A stretch of DNA of 64,000 bases from Paracoccus sp. DMF-8. Its GTDB lineage: Bacteria > Pseudomonadota > Alphaproteobacteria > Rhodobacterales > Rhodobacteraceae. The notes under the pieces are model-generated. The model did no database searches. It worked only from the letters and a program-made list of their open reading frames with translations, and was not told the DNA's origin. The DNA lies in assembly GCF_029309835.1 (NCBI RefSeq), contig NZ_JARJHL010000017.1:124001-188000 (forward strand), given 5' to 3'. Shown piece after piece: positions 46,615-57,172 of this stretch (positions within the stretch are counted from its first letter, which is position 1; each line of letters opens with the position of its first letter). The translations under genes were made by a program, and so were the position numbers.

Positions 46615-47286
46615 CTATTCCGCCACGGCACGCGTCGAACCTGCGCCCGAACCGGCCGCCGCACTTGCGCCCGCGACGCCGTAGCAGGCCAGAAACATCC
46701 GCACGGCCCCGCGATTGATCCGGCGCAGCAGTTCCTTGTCTATCGAGTCGGGTCCCAGAAACACCGCGCGGTCGTGGATCGAGGTGCTGGACAGTTCGAT
46801 CAACTGATCCGCCGCCAGTTCGAAATCATTCACCGCCAGTTCGCCGCGTTCGACACAACGCTGGAAATAGCGGATCAGCTGCGACCGCAACTGTCCCGGA
46901 CCCGCTTCGTAATATTCGCGGGCAAGCGACGGAAAACGTTCGGATTCACCGACGCTGACACGGAAAACCCGCACGCCGAATTCCGACACCATATAGGCAG
47001 AGATCATCTGCACGATGAACGGCAGCACCTGTTCGATCGGCAGGTCCACGTCGATCAGCGCGCTGGCATCGGCGGTTTCACGGGTCAGTTCCGCCCGAAA
47101 GACTTCGATGAACATCAGCCGCTTGTCGGGAAAATAGCTGTAAAGCGTCGCCTTGGAAACAGCCGCCTCGCGCGCGATATCATCGACACTGGCGCCTTCG
47201 AAACCGTCACGCAGAAACACTTTTCGCGCGCCTTCAAGCACTTGGGCGAATTTTCGTCCCCGGGTGATCGGCAGAACTCTGGACAT
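46615..47286 (-). CDS. TetR/AcrR family transcriptional regulator
   Basis: 223 residues from MSRVLPITRGRKFAQVLEGA (ATG 47286). N-terminal HTH ARKVFLRDGFEGASVDDIAREAAVSKATLYSYFPDK, C-terminal TetR_C-type ligand domain. Regulated genes are not obvious; it stands alone beside the AT-rich stretch 47290-48150. Confidence 0.9.
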   Translation of the reverse strand: MSRVLPITRGRKFAQVLEGARKVFLRDGFEGASVDDIAREAAVSKATLYSYFPDKRLMFIEVFRAELTRETADASALIDVDLPIEQVLPFIVQMISAYMVSEFGVRVFRVSVGESERFPSLAREYYEAGPGQLRSQLIRYFQRCVERGELAVNDFELAADQLIELSSTSIHDRAVFLGPDSIDKELLRRINRGAVRMFLACYGVAGASAAAGSGAGSTRAVAE

Positions 47287-47586
47287 CGGAAACAACTCCT
47301 TTGGAAACGGCGACTGCAATAGCCTTACTTTACGTCAATACAAATCACTCATAACAGATCAGGGCTGACGAATTAAACGGTCCGGTTCTCTCCTTCGGTG
47401 CAATGCCCGGGTAAGGCGCCAAGCGGCAAAACAAGTCAATATCGAATTGCGAAAACCGGCCATAAAACAACACACTCATGCAGCGTTTCAACAACAGCGC
47501 CAGTGCGCCATACCCCGGCGATGATTGTCGCAGACAAGTCGGGTGCAAGACAATTGGCATAAAACTGCCTATCCTTAATCGTGTAT

Positions 47587-48066
47587 TCATATAATAAAAA
47601 CAACCATTACGGGAATTTTGGACGCCAATCCCTCTGTCCGCCACAGAGTCAAACTGCATATGATCTGCGCAATTTCATCAAATGAGTGGCGATACGCATC
47701 TATAGTGTGCCCTGCCTGCCTGATGACCTGCCCAAGCAACACGGACGGATCACAAACCATCTCAATACCAATGAGTTCACTTATCGCTCTGAATTCAGAC
47801 AGCCGTTCCGGATGCAGCAGCGAATCCATGCCGATCCTCAAACCCGCCATCCTGCCCAATCCAGCAGACACCGGGGGAATATCACCCAAGGCATTGGAGT
47901 AACAGGATAACAAACAACGGACACAGCAGGCGACAGTTCGCTCATCCTTGGGTTGAAGCTGCGTCTTTTCAGCGCCATAACGACAAAAAAGCGATCTCCT
48001 GCGGAATGGGATCGGGCAGCATGCTATCCTATCGAATGTTCTTTCCGCGTGGCGCCCGCCGCGCAC
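47587..48066 (-). CDS. Possible hypothetical gene in an AT-richer stretch
   Basis: The frame is open for 159 codons; the C-terminal two thirds (GDIPPVSAGLGRMAGLRIGMDSLLHPERLSE...VLLGQVIRQAGHTIDAYRHSFDEIAQIICSL) looks protein-like, with a Leu/Ile-rich helix. The N-terminal third is Cys/Arg-rich and dubious. It may be a gene remnant. From 47287 to 47586 and 48067 to 48150 nothing was recognised. Confidence 0.3.
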   Translation of the reverse strand: MRGGRHAERTFDRIACCPIPFRRRSLFCRYGAEKTQLQPKDERTVACCVRCLLSCYSNALGDIPPVSAGLGRMAGLRIGMDSLLHPERLSEFRAISELIGIEMVCDPSVLLGQVIRQAGHTIDAYRHSFDEIAQIICSLTLWRTEGLASKIPVMVVFII

Positions 48067-48150
48067 CCCGGATAGTCAGGCGCCATCGCACAAAAGAGAC
48101 GCGAATTTCGTAGATTGATTTCCCCTGTCGCGGTTTTCGCGACCGACCGC

Positions 48151-50637
48151 ATGACGGCAAGACGATATTCTGAAGCTGATCCAGACCAGTCCATTCTTTG
48201 ACGCGGATTGGTATATCCGGAGCTATCCGGATGTCGCCGTTTCGGGCCTGTCGTCCGCCCGGCATTATCTGCGCTTTGGCCGGTTGCTTGGCCGCGACCC
48301 CGGCCCGGATTTCAGCAGCGCGCCTTATCTGCATCATAATCCGGACATTCCCGAAAAAGGGTTAGAGGCGCTGACCCATTATGAAAGCCGGGGCCGCAAG
48401 GGCAACCGGCGCCATTTCGCCTCGGATGCCGCCCGCCCCGGCGAAGATCCGGCGATCATCGCCTCGGTGATCGACCGGCGGCGGCTGAAGCTGGATCCCC
48501 AGCAGGCGCGGGACGAGGTTCTGGCCATTCTGGCCGAACGGCCGCAGGGGCCGATCCGGCGCAAGCTGGACCGTTTCGATGCCGACATCAGCGCGGCGCT
48601 TTGTCGACGCGCTGATGTCGCTGCGCCCCGAAGAAGGAGCAGCAAGCCTTCGACCCATGACAACGTCGCGGTGGTGCTGCGCGGGCTGGCGGGCGACCGG
48701 CCCCGGCCCGGCCAGCTCAGCCTGATGTGGAACATCTCGCATCCCGACCAGATCGGCTATGACGAATATGCCGCCTATCACGGGATTTTCGTCGCCTCGT
48801 CATCCTGGGCGGCGCTGCTGTCGCAGATTCTGGGCCGCCCGGTCGAAACCATGCTGCAATGCACCGACCGCAGCCGCTTCGGCTTTGATCCGCGCCCGCC
48901 CGCGCCGGCTGGTCCGGGCGTCTTTGTCGGCAATTCGCGCAAGACCTATCGCGACATCGTGCGCTGGTCGGTCGAGCCGGGCCTGCCCGTCGATATCCAC
49001 GGCCAGCATTGGGAAGACTATATTCCCGCCGCCATGATCCGCAGCCAGAACGTGCCCAACACCCGGCTGTCGGGCCTTTATGCCACGGCGGCCTTTGTGC
49101 TGAACGACCATTGGCCCTCGATGCGCGATTTCGGCTTTGTGTCGAACCGGGTCTTTGACGTGCTGGGCTGCGGCGGGCGGCTGGTGTCGGACGAACTGCC
49201 CTCGATCCGGGGGCTGTTCGGGGATGCGGTGCTGATGGTCCGCGACCAGCAGGATTTCAATGCGCGGGTGTCGGGCGGGCTGCCCGCCCTGTCCCCGGCC
49301 GAGCGGCGGGCGGCCGCGCAAAAGGTGCTGCGTCACCATAGTTTCGACGCCCGCGCCCGGCAGCTTGTCGATTGGGTGCGCGCCTATCTGTCGACGGAAA
49401 CGCCGGTGGCCAGCGGCGCCGCGCAGGCGATGGTGGCCGCAGGGCGGCTGCGCATCGGCATGATCGCCGCGCGGACGAACGGGCATCCCGACGCGGCGGC
49501 CTTTGTGCGCCTGTTCGGCCCGCTGACCACCGATGCCGCGAATGCCTGGATCGAACTGCTGTCGCTGGACACCGATACGCCCCGGCTGGCCGGTCTGGAC
49601 GGGGTGATCGTGCAGGATGGTGCCCTGTCGGCGGATGCGGCGCTTGCGCTGACCGCGCGTCTGGCCAAACGCAACCTGCCGCTGTTTCTGGACATTCCCG
49701 CCGGGACGACCGGCGATGACGCGACCCGCGGCCTGCTGGCCGATGCCGCCCATCAGGTCTGGGCTGCGACCCCGCAGGCCGTGCCCGGCATCGCGGCCCG
49801 GATCGTGCCCGACGGAATCGATCCGCGCTACTGGCGTAATTACCGCAAGCCGCGCCTGCCGCATTACCGCAAGGGCAAGCTGCGGTCGAGGATTTTCTGG
49901 AAGACGGGCTGCGCCATTTCGACAGCAAGGCACAGGATCAGGACGCGCCAATCCTGCATGGCGTGTCGGATTGGCTGCAAGAGACGTTCCGCATCATGGA
50001 AAGCTGGGCCGGTCAGGGCGAAAACCCTGCCGATCGCGCCACGCTGGACCGCATCCGGGCAGAGCTTGACCGGGCGGAAACGCTGTTCGGCGGGCTGGTC
50101 CGCGATGGCCGTAACGTGCGGCGCACGCTGCAGGCGATTGGCGACATTCGCGCCGACGCCCGGCAAAGCGCCGCAGAGCTGACCGCCGCGCAAAAGCAGT
50201 TGGCCGCAGCCGAGGCCCGTGAAAAAGACGCCCTGACGCGGCTGCGCCAACAGGCCGATCAGGCCGACAGGCGCATCCATGATCTGGAATCGCGCCTGTC
50301 CGTGGCCCAGACCGAGGCCCGCGAACAACGCGGCGATGTCGCATCCGCGATCCGCCGCCTTGAGGCACGCAGCCACGAACTGGGCCTGCTGACCCGCCGT
50401 CTGGTCGAAACCGAAGATGCCCTGACCGCCGCCAGAACCACTGCGGCGAACCCCGTCGCGCCCGAACCCGCAATGCCCACACCCGCAGCACCGGTGATCG
50501 ACTCCGCCGAACATGATGCGCTGAAACGGCGCATTGCGGAACTGGAACAGCTGGACGCCCTGACGCGCGGCAGCCTGTCATGGCGCGTCACCCGCCCGCT
50601 GCGCGCCATCCGCCGGATGATCCCGCCCCGGTCCTGA
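48151..50637 (+). pseudogene. Large surface-glycan glycosyltransferase-like protein with coiled-coil tail, frameshifted
   Basis: About 828 residues when repaired. N-terminal repeat-like DADWYIRSYPDV...HYLRFGRLLGR and PYLHHNPDI...THYESRGRKG motifs typical of Rhodobacterales glycosyltransferases; a CgeB-like GT segment (QNVPNTRLSGLYATAAFVLNDHW, FDVLGCGGRLVSDELPSI); then a helical coiled-coil tail (AELTAAQKQLAAAEAREKDALTRLRQQ). Breaks: one base after the ATG (48157), a compensating pair near 48600-48655, and one missing G near 49873. Likely polysaccharide or O-antigen synthesis. Confidence 0.7.
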
Positions 50638-50770
50638 CCCATAAGGCCCCCCGCCGCATCGTGCCGAGCACGTGCCGGACCGGCGCGGGCGGTGGGGGCG
50701 CGCATGACATTCCATTCCGGCAAGAAAAACCCGCTTTACGCCGGTATTTCTGCGCCATACGGTTATCTGC

Positions 50771-51715
50771 ATGGATCGGCGCATCAAATTCAGACATCTG
50801 GAATCCTTCATCGAAATCACCCGGCAAGGCAGTCTCAAGGGGGCGGCCGAGGTGCTGCACCTGACCCAGCCCGCCATTTCCAAAACCCTGCGCGAATTGG
50901 AGGAAATCCTTGAACTGCAACTGCTGATGCGGGGTCGTGCGGGCATTTCCCTGACGCCCGAGGGCGAAACCTTCGTGCAATTCGCCGAACTCAGCCTGCG
51001 CGCGCTGAAGCTGGGCATCGACAGCCTGGACCAGATGCGGCAGGGCGAACGCGAACGCCTGATCACCGGCGCGCTGCCAAGCGCCGCCGCCCGCCTGATG
51101 CCAGAGGTTTCACGCGTGTTTTCCAGCCTGTCGCCGGGCACGCTGCTGCAGATCGAGGACGGCCCCCACAGCTATCTGGCCGACCGTTTGCGGGGCGGCG
51201 ATATCGAGGTGCTGATCGGCAGGCTTGGCACGCCCGCCCAGATGGACGGGGTCAGCTTTACCCAGCTTTACCTGGAGGATGCGGCCTTTGTCGTCCGCGC
51301 GGGCCATCCGGCGTGCCACAGTTCGACCCTGCGCGAGATCGAGGGTTATCCGCTGATCTATCCCCCCAAGGGCGCGGCGATCCGCGAACAGGTCGACCGC
51401 ATGGTCCTGTCCAGCGGCGCCGATCTGGATTTGCGGATCGAAACCATCTCGGGCGCCTTCGGCCGCAATATGACGCGAAGCTCGGATGTGATCTGGGTGA
51501 TTTCACGCGGCACCATCGCGCCGGAACTGGAAAGCGGCGAATTCGTCACCCTGCCGATAGATTGCAGCGGCAGTTCGGGGCCGGTGGGGCTGATGATGCG
51601 GGCGGACGAAGAACCCTCGCCCATCGCGCGGCTGTTCTGCCATGCGGTGCAAAAGGCCGTCGAGCAACTGGGGCTGGCCGATTTCCGCGACGACGGCCGG
51701 GTCAGGAAAAGTTGA
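50771..51715 (+). CDS. LysR-family regulator, PcaQ-like
   Basis: 314 residues. HTH MDRRIKFRHLESFIEITRQGSLKGAAEVLHLTQPAISKTLRELEEI and a substrate-binding domain with LREIEGYPLIYPPKGAAIREQVD, closely resembling the PcaQ group that controls protocatechuate genes. No pca gene is adjacent, so the target is unclear. Its end overlaps the convergent hydrolase by 14 bases. Confidence 0.82.
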   Translation: MDRRIKFRHLESFIEITRQGSLKGAAEVLHLTQPAISKTLRELEEILELQLLMRGRAGISLTPEGETFVQFAELSLRALKLGIDSLDQMRQGERERLITGALPSAAARLMPEVSRVFSSLSPGTLLQIEDGPHSYLADRLRGGDIEVLIGRLGTPAQMDGVSFTQLYLEDAAFVVRAGHPACHSSTLREIEGYPLIYPPKGAAIREQVDRMVLSSGADLDLRIETISGAFGRNMTRSSDVIWVISRGTIAPELESGEFVTLPIDCSGSSGPVGLMMRADEEPSPIARLFCHAVQKAVEQLGLADFRDDGRVRKS

Positions 51716-52982
51716 AGCCTTCCAGCCCGTCACCCATCGCCAGCAGCCGTTCCAGAACCCGGCTCGCGGCGCGCAGCCCGTTATGTTCGTATTCGCTGGT
51801 GATCCACAGCCGCGCATTGCCCAGATGGCGCGCGGTTTCCAGCGACAGGTCCATATCGACATACATGTCGTCGCTATAGACCGCCGCCGTCACCGGCACC
51901 TCATTCGCGGCCAGCCGCGCCGCGTCATAGAAACCACCCCGCGCGGGCATCCGCGCCAGCGCATCGGCGGCGGGCGCAAAGGGGCGCAGGGCCGCCATGT
52001 CCTGAAACATCCACGGATAGATCATTTCCCCGGTGAACAGCAGCGGCCGGGCAGCGGCGGCAAAAGCCGGGAATTCCGACAGCAGCCGTTCCGCTGCCCA
52101 ATCGGTCGCCGCGCCGGTCCGGCCATAGATCGCCTCGTGAATCGCGGCATAGAGCGGGCGCTGGTGGTAGGATGTGGCATCGGCCACGGCGGCAAGAAAG
52201 CCGTCCGACAGCCGGTCATCGGCGCAAAAGGCATCCTCCAGCAGCCAATGCAGCGCCTCGAACCCTTCGGACATGCCCAGCCCCATGCCCAGATGCTGAA
52301 GCCGGCGGCTGTGCAGCCGGTCGCCGTCGGGCAGGCGGATGTCATGGGCGTCCAGATGGTCGTCCAGCCGGTCCAGCAGCGCGCGGTCCTGCGGATAGCG
52401 GCGGAAATATTGCGCGTTCTTGGACGCCACGCGCGGATAGGTCTGGCGATAGACCTGCGCCGCATCGGCATGGATGCCGGGCAGCCCGCCGGTGACATAG
52501 CAGCCCGCCAGACCTTGGGGCGCGTGCGACAGATAGGTCAGGGTCAGGAAACCGCCATAGCTTTGACCAAGGGTGAACCATTTCCGGCCGTCGAACAGGG
52601 TCTGGCGGATATGTTCGGCGTCGCGGATGATGCTGTCGGCCAGAAAATGCGACAGATAGCGCCCGCCGTCCCCGGCGTCCATCGCCTGCATCCGCCGCGC
52701 CTGAACCGGCGATGACAACCCCGTGCCGCGCTGGTCCAGCAGCAGCACGCGAAAGCGTTTCAGCGCGACCGACAACCACCCCGGCCCGCCATTCGGGCGC
52801 GGCGATCTGCCCCCCGGCCCGCCCTGCAGGAACAGCAGCACCGGCAGGTCGCGCCCTTGCCCCGGCGCGGCGATCTCCCGCGCGAAAACGGTGATCCGCT
52901 CGCCCTCCGGCTGCGCCCAGTCCAGCGGCACGGGGATGCGGTGATCGGTCACGGTAAAGCCGGGAATGGAATAGCTGGTCAT
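51702..52982 (-). CDS. Alpha/beta hydrolase, S33 prolyl aminopeptidase-like
   Basis: 426 residues from MTSYSIPGFTVTDHRIPVPL. Oxyanion region LLFLQGGPGGRSPRP, LLLDQRGTGLSSP, nucleophile GQSYGGFLTL, acid/His near MYVDMDLS and SEYEHNGLR. Proline iminopeptidase-like length with a helical lid. Cytoplasmic. Convergent with the LysR gene. Confidence 0.9.
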   Translation of the reverse strand: MTSYSIPGFTVTDHRIPVPLDWAQPEGERITVFAREIAAPGQGRDLPVLLFLQGGPGGRSPRPNGGPGWLSVALKRFRVLLLDQRGTGLSSPVQARRMQAMDAGDGGRYLSHFLADSIIRDAEHIRQTLFDGRKWFTLGQSYGGFLTLTYLSHAPQGLAGCYVTGGLPGIHADAAQVYRQTYPRVASKNAQYFRRYPQDRALLDRLDDHLDAHDIRLPDGDRLHSRRLQHLGMGLGMSEGFEALHWLLEDAFCADDRLSDGFLAAVADATSYHQRPLYAAIHEAIYGRTGAATDWAAERLLSEFPAFAAAARPLLFTGEMIYPWMFQDMAALRPFAPAADALARMPARGGFYDAARLAANEVPVTAAVYSDDMYVDMDLSLETARHLGNARLWITSEYEHNGLRAASRVLERLLAMGDGLEGFNFS

Positions 52983-53051
52983 GGTCACCGCCTGTCATCT
53001 GCGCATTCGCCGCCACCCTACAGGCTTGCACCGACGCGCAACAGGCCCCGG

Positions 53052-54923
53052 CTAACCCCCGCGCGGATCCAGCCCATAGCGCCGGATCCGGCGATGCACG
53101 GTGGACCGGTCCACCCCCAACCGCCGCGCGCAGGCTGAAACATTGCCCCGCGTTTCGCGCAGCATCCGTTCCAGCACCAGCGCATCCGAGGACGGGTTGG
53201 CACGAACCGGAACCGTCACCAGCCCCGCCAGCGCGATTTCGGACAAGACCCCGCCACCCGTCCCGAACGCGGCCAGCCTGCGCGCCAGAAAGCCCAGTTC
53301 GCGCAGATTGCCGGGCCAGGGATGGGCAGCCAGGGCGCGCATCACCTCGGGCGGGATATCCAGCCGCCGTTCGGCTGCCTGACAGATCATCCGGTCGGCC
53401 AGCCACAGCAGGTCCTGACGTTCGGCCAGACGCGGCAGCGCAAATGTCGCGCCGCACAGGCGATGGCAGAAATCGGCCCGCAGCGCGCCCGTTTCGATCA
53501 GCGCCGCCGCGCCCTGCTGGCTGGTCGCGATGACGCGCAGATCGACCGGCACGGGACGCAGACCGCCCAGAGGCACAAAGCTGCTTTCCGACAAAAGCCG
53601 CGACAGGCGGCTTTGCAGACGGTCGGGCAGTTCGTCGATATTCTGCAGGACCAGCGTGCCGCCTTCCAGCTCGGCCAGCAGGCCCGGCTCCAGCCTGCGC
53701 GCGGACAGGCGACCGAAAAGCTGCGCATCGGACAGGGGATCGGCCAGATCGGCGCAGGACAGGGTGACGACCGGGCCGCGACGGCTGGCCTCGTGGATGG
53801 CGCGGGCCAGCGTCAGCTTGCCCGTGCCGGTTTCGCCGGAAATCAGGATCGGCAGGCGCGAGGTCGCGACCGAGGCCGCGCGGGCCAGCAGGTCGGTCAT
53901 CTGGGGATCATCGCCCGCCAGCGCACGCAGGGGGGCGGACATCCCGTCGCGCAGCGCCTCGGCCCGGCCCACCGCCCTGACTGGCGCGGGGCGCGGCTCG
54001 ATCGCATGGGCGAACAGGCGGTGGCCGTCGCGGGTTTCGATCAGACGCTCGGCTGCGGCGCGGTCGCGGGTCAGTTCGTCCAGACGGTCCAGCCGCACAT
54101 TCAGGAAATCCGACACCGGCCGCCCGATCAGATCGCCGCCCCGCCGCCAGTCGATCCCGGCGGTCCCGGTCAGGATCCGCATCGCGCCATGGGTCGCGCC
54201 AATGATCCGCCCCGAGCCGTCCAGCGAAATCGCGGCCTCGGGGTCGACATCCAGAAAATCGGGGCTGCCCGCCAGCCGCAACACCCATTCGCGGCGGCTT
54301 TCGGCCATGATATTGGCCATTTCGATGCGCCTGACCGCCTGCTTGACCAGATTCAGCGCCATCGACTGGCTGGCGCGCGGCAGGGGCGAGGACAGCAGCG
54401 AGATATCCAGCGCCGCCACCAGCCCGCCCCGCGTGTCATAGACCGGCGCCGCCGTGCAGGACAGCGCGCCATGGGTCGCATCGAAATGGTCGGTCTGGTG
54501 GATGATCAGCGGCTCGCCCGATTCAAGGCAGGCGCCGATGGCGCAGGTCCCGGCGCGGGGTTCGGACCATTCGGCGCCCAGATACAGGCCGCCCCGCCGC
54601 AGCATCGCCTTTTGCGCCTCATCCCCCAGATATTCGACGGTGACGCCCAGATTGTCGGACAGCATCAGCACATAGTTCTGGCCCGCGACCAGCGCATACA
54701 GCCGTTCGATCCCGGAACGCGCGATGGCGACCAGATCCTCGGATCGCTGGCGATGTTCGCGCAATTCGGCATCGGTGACGATATGGGCGGCGGCGCGATT
54801 GGCCGGGTCCAGCCCGTGCTGGTTCAGGCAGCGCAGCCAGCTTTCGACCACGACCGGGTCGCGCTTGGCGTTCCGCCCCTGCCAGACGCTTTCGATTTCG
54901 CGGATATGGTGCAGGTCATCCAC
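53052..54923 (-). CDS. AcoR-type AAA+ transcription activator lacking a GAFTGA loop
   Basis: About 623 residues from a GTG at 54923 (VDDLHHIREIESVWQG). Order: GAF-like sensor (~60-200), PAS-like (~230-310), AAA+ domain with Walker A GETGTGK and a weak Walker B (GGTLVLQNIDEL), and a Fis-type HTH (NVSACARRLGVDRSTVHRRIRRYG). The sigma-54-contacting GAFTGA is absent: the site reads LFGRLSARRLEPG. Divergent from the FAD monooxygenase. Confidence 0.88.
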   Translation of the reverse strand: MDDLHHIREIESVWQGRNAKRDPVVVESWLRCLNQHGLDPANRAAAHIVTDAELREHRQRSEDLVAIARSGIERLYALVAGQNYVLMLSDNLGVTVEYLGDEAQKAMLRRGGLYLGAEWSEPRAGTCAIGACLESGEPLIIHQTDHFDATHGALSCTAAPVYDTRGGLVAALDISLLSSPLPRASQSMALNLVKQAVRRIEMANIMAESRREWVLRLAGSPDFLDVDPEAAISLDGSGRIIGATHGAMRILTGTAGIDWRRGGDLIGRPVSDFLNVRLDRLDELTRDRAAAERLIETRDGHRLFAHAIEPRPAPVRAVGRAEALRDGMSAPLRALAGDDPQMTDLLARAASVATSRLPILISGETGTGKLTLARAIHEASRRGPVVTLSCADLADPLSDAQLFGRLSARRLEPGLLAELEGGTLVLQNIDELPDRLQSRLSRLLSESSFVPLGGLRPVPVDLRVIATSQQGAAALIETGALRADFCHRLCGATFALPRLAERQDLLWLADRMICQAAERRLDIPPEVMRALAAHPWPGNLRELGFLARRLAAFGTGGGVLSEIALAGLVTVPVRANPSSDALVLERMLRETRGNVSACARRLGVDRSTVHRRIRRYGLDPRGG

Positions 54924-55109
54924 CGGCGACCCCGCCCACCGGCCGGCACAAGGCCGGGCGACAGGCCCAAGGCCCACAGGCCGCCCCCGCCGCTGCCCGC
55001 GCCGCAACGCTGCGAATCCACCCGGTCATGCAATCTCCTCCGCGCGATCAGCCTAGCGCGAAGCCCCGGACCGGCCAAACATTCTTTCGTCTCATGGCCC
55101 GCGCCACAC

Positions 55110-55130
55110 CTGTTGCAGCGGGTGCAACAG
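55110..55130. promoter_or_regulatory. Inverted repeat, probable operator of the AcoR-type regulator
   Basis: CTGTTGCA-GCGGG-TGCAACAG: perfect 8-base arms with a 5-base spacer, about 140 bases before the monooxygenase ATG and in the divergent region. No -24/-12 promoter was seen nearby, in line with the missing GAFTGA loop. Confidence 0.6.
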
Positions 55131-55270
55131 TCCTGACGGCCAAGCCATTGATAACACGCGATGCGATTTTTTCCCTTTGCCACGCTGCGGCCCGCGCCGA
55201 TGCTTTTGACCAAGCGCATCGCGGGAAAGAGGAGCCCGCCTGCACCACATCTGGGCACGAAGGAGGAGAG

Positions 55271-57076
55271 ATGCTCGACCAATCCATACATGACACGCGG
55301 TTGACGGCACTGGTCGCGGAACTGGAATCGGCGCTGGTGGCGCAGGATGCCGACCGCGTCGCCGAGCAGTTTCTGGAAACCGGCTTCTGGCGCGATCTCG
55401 CGGCCTTTACCTGGAACATCAAGACCAGCGAGGGCCGTGACCAGATCCGCGCCATGGCCGCCGCGCAACTGCCGAAAATCAGGCCGCAATCCATCGCCCT
55501 GAACCCGGCCGAGCCGACCGGCGGCGCCGATGGCGTGACCGAGGGCTGGCTGGTTCTGGAAACCGAAACCGGGCGCGGTGTCGGCCATATCCGCATGAAG
55601 GACGGCAAGATCTGGACCCTGCTGACCACCCTGCACGAGTTGAAGGGCCACGAGGAACCGCGTGGCCTCCGCCGCCCGATGGGTGCCGAACACGGCCACG
55701 ACCCGCATCGCAAGACGTGGAAGGAAAAGCGCAGATCCGAAGCCGCGACCCTTGGCTATGACACCCAGCCCTATGTGCTGGTGATCGGCGGCGGTCAGGG
55801 CGGCATCGCGCTTGGCGCGCGACTGCGCCAGCTGGGCGTGCCCGCGATCATCGTCGACAAGCATCCCCGCCCCGGCGACCAGTGGCGCAACCGCTACAAG
55901 TCGCTGTGCCTGCACGACCCGGTCTGGTATGATCACCTGCCCTATATCCCCTTTCCCGACAACTGGCCGGTCTTTGCCCCCAAGGACAAGATCGGCGACT
56001 GGCTGGAGATGTATACCAGGGTCATGGAACTGAACTACTGGTCCAGCACCACGGCGCAATCGGCGGTCTGGGATGACGTGAAAAAGGAATGGACCGTCAC
56101 CGTCGATCGCGACGGCGAACAGGTCGTCCTGCGCCCGAAACAGCTTGTGCTGGCGACCGGCATGTCGGGCAAGAAAAACATCCCCGTCATCCCCGGTCAG
56201 GATATCTTCAAGGGCGAACAGCAGCATTCCAGCGAACACCCCGGCCCCGACGCCTGGCGCGGCAAGAAGGTCGTGGTGATCGGCGCCAACAACTCGGCCC
56301 ATGACATCTGTGCCGCGCTTTGGGAAGGCGGGGCGGATGTGACGATGGTGCAGCGCTCATCAACCCATATCGTCAAGTCGGACAGCCTGATGGATATCGG
56401 TCTGGGCGATCTGTATTCCGAACGTGCGCTGGCCAATGGGATCACCACCGACAAGGCAGACATGATCTTTGCATCCCTGCCCTATGCGATCATGGCCGAT
56501 TTCCAGATCCCGATCTATGACAAGATCAAGGAACGCGACGCCGAATTCTACAAGGCGCTGGAAAACGTGGGCTTCATGCTGGATTTCGGCGATGACGAAT
56601 CCGGGCTGTTCATGAAATACCTGCGCCGGGGGTCGGGCTATTACATCGACGTGGGGGCCTGCGATCTGGTCATCGACGGGTCCATCAAGCTGCAATCGGG
56701 CAAGGGCATCAGCCATCTGTCGGAAACCGGCGTCGTGCTGGACGACGGCACCGAACTGCCCGCCGATCTGGTGATCTATGCCACCGGCTTTGGCTCGATG
56801 AACGGATGGGCCGCCGATCTGATTTCGCAAGAGGTCGCGGACAAGGTCGGCAAATGCTGGGGGCTTGGCTCTGGCACGACCAAGGACCCCGGCCCATGGG
56901 AAGGCGAGCAGCGCAATATGTGGAAACCGACCCAGCAGGAGGGCCTGTGGTTCCACGGCGGCAACCTGCACCAGTCGCGCCATTATTCGCGCTATCTGGC
57001 CTTGCAGTTGAAGGCCCGTCAGGTCGGGCTGGATACGCCTGTCTATGGCCTTCAGGAACGCCACCACATCAGTTGA
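55271..57076 (+). CDS. FAD/NAD(P)-dependent monooxygenase with N-terminal NTF2-like domain
   Basis: 601 residues, RBS AGGAGGAG. N-terminal ~130 residues are SnoaL/NTF2-like; then FAD motif VLVIGGGQGGIALGARL, second Rossmann VVVIGANNSAHDICAAL, FMO fingerprint FKGEQQHSSEH and ATGFG near the end. FMO/Baeyer-Villiger-like family; a ketone, amine or indole substrate is possible. Probably activated by the divergent AcoR-type regulator. Confidence 0.88.
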   Translation: MLDQSIHDTRLTALVAELESALVAQDADRVAEQFLETGFWRDLAAFTWNIKTSEGRDQIRAMAAAQLPKIRPQSIALNPAEPTGGADGVTEGWLVLETETGRGVGHIRMKDGKIWTLLTTLHELKGHEEPRGLRRPMGAEHGHDPHRKTWKEKRRSEAATLGYDTQPYVLVIGGGQGGIALGARLRQLGVPAIIVDKHPRPGDQWRNRYKSLCLHDPVWYDHLPYIPFPDNWPVFAPKDKIGDWLEMYTRVMELNYWSSTTAQSAVWDDVKKEWTVTVDRDGEQVVLRPKQLVLATGMSGKKNIPVIPGQDIFKGEQQHSSEHPGPDAWRGKKVVVIGANNSAHDICAALWEGGADVTMVQRSSTHIVKSDSLMDIGLGDLYSERALANGITTDKADMIFASLPYAIMADFQIPIYDKIKERDAEFYKALENVGFMLDFGDDESGLFMKYLRRGSGYYIDVGACDLVIDGSIKLQSGKGISHLSETGVVLDDGTELPADLVIYATGFGSMNGWAADLISQEVADKVGKCWGLGSGTTKDPGPWEGEQRNMWKPTQQEGLWFHGGNLHQSRHYSRYLALQLKARQVGLDTPVYGLQERHHIS

Positions 57077-57172
57077 CCGCCCATCCCGGTCCCGGCTGAT
57101 CCGGGGCCGGGTCGGTCAAACCATCCCCACCTGCCCGGCGCGCATCCAGGATGCGGCCGGGTTCTTTTTTCG

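Noticed and set aside
53322..55136. 604-codon plus-strand frame
   Set aside because: Antisense shadow of the AcoR-type regulator; no RBS or domain signal.
54924..55270. Sigma-54 (-24/-12) promoter before the monooxygenase
   Set aside because: No GG-N10-GC element of adequate quality was found, and the regulator lacks GAFTGA.
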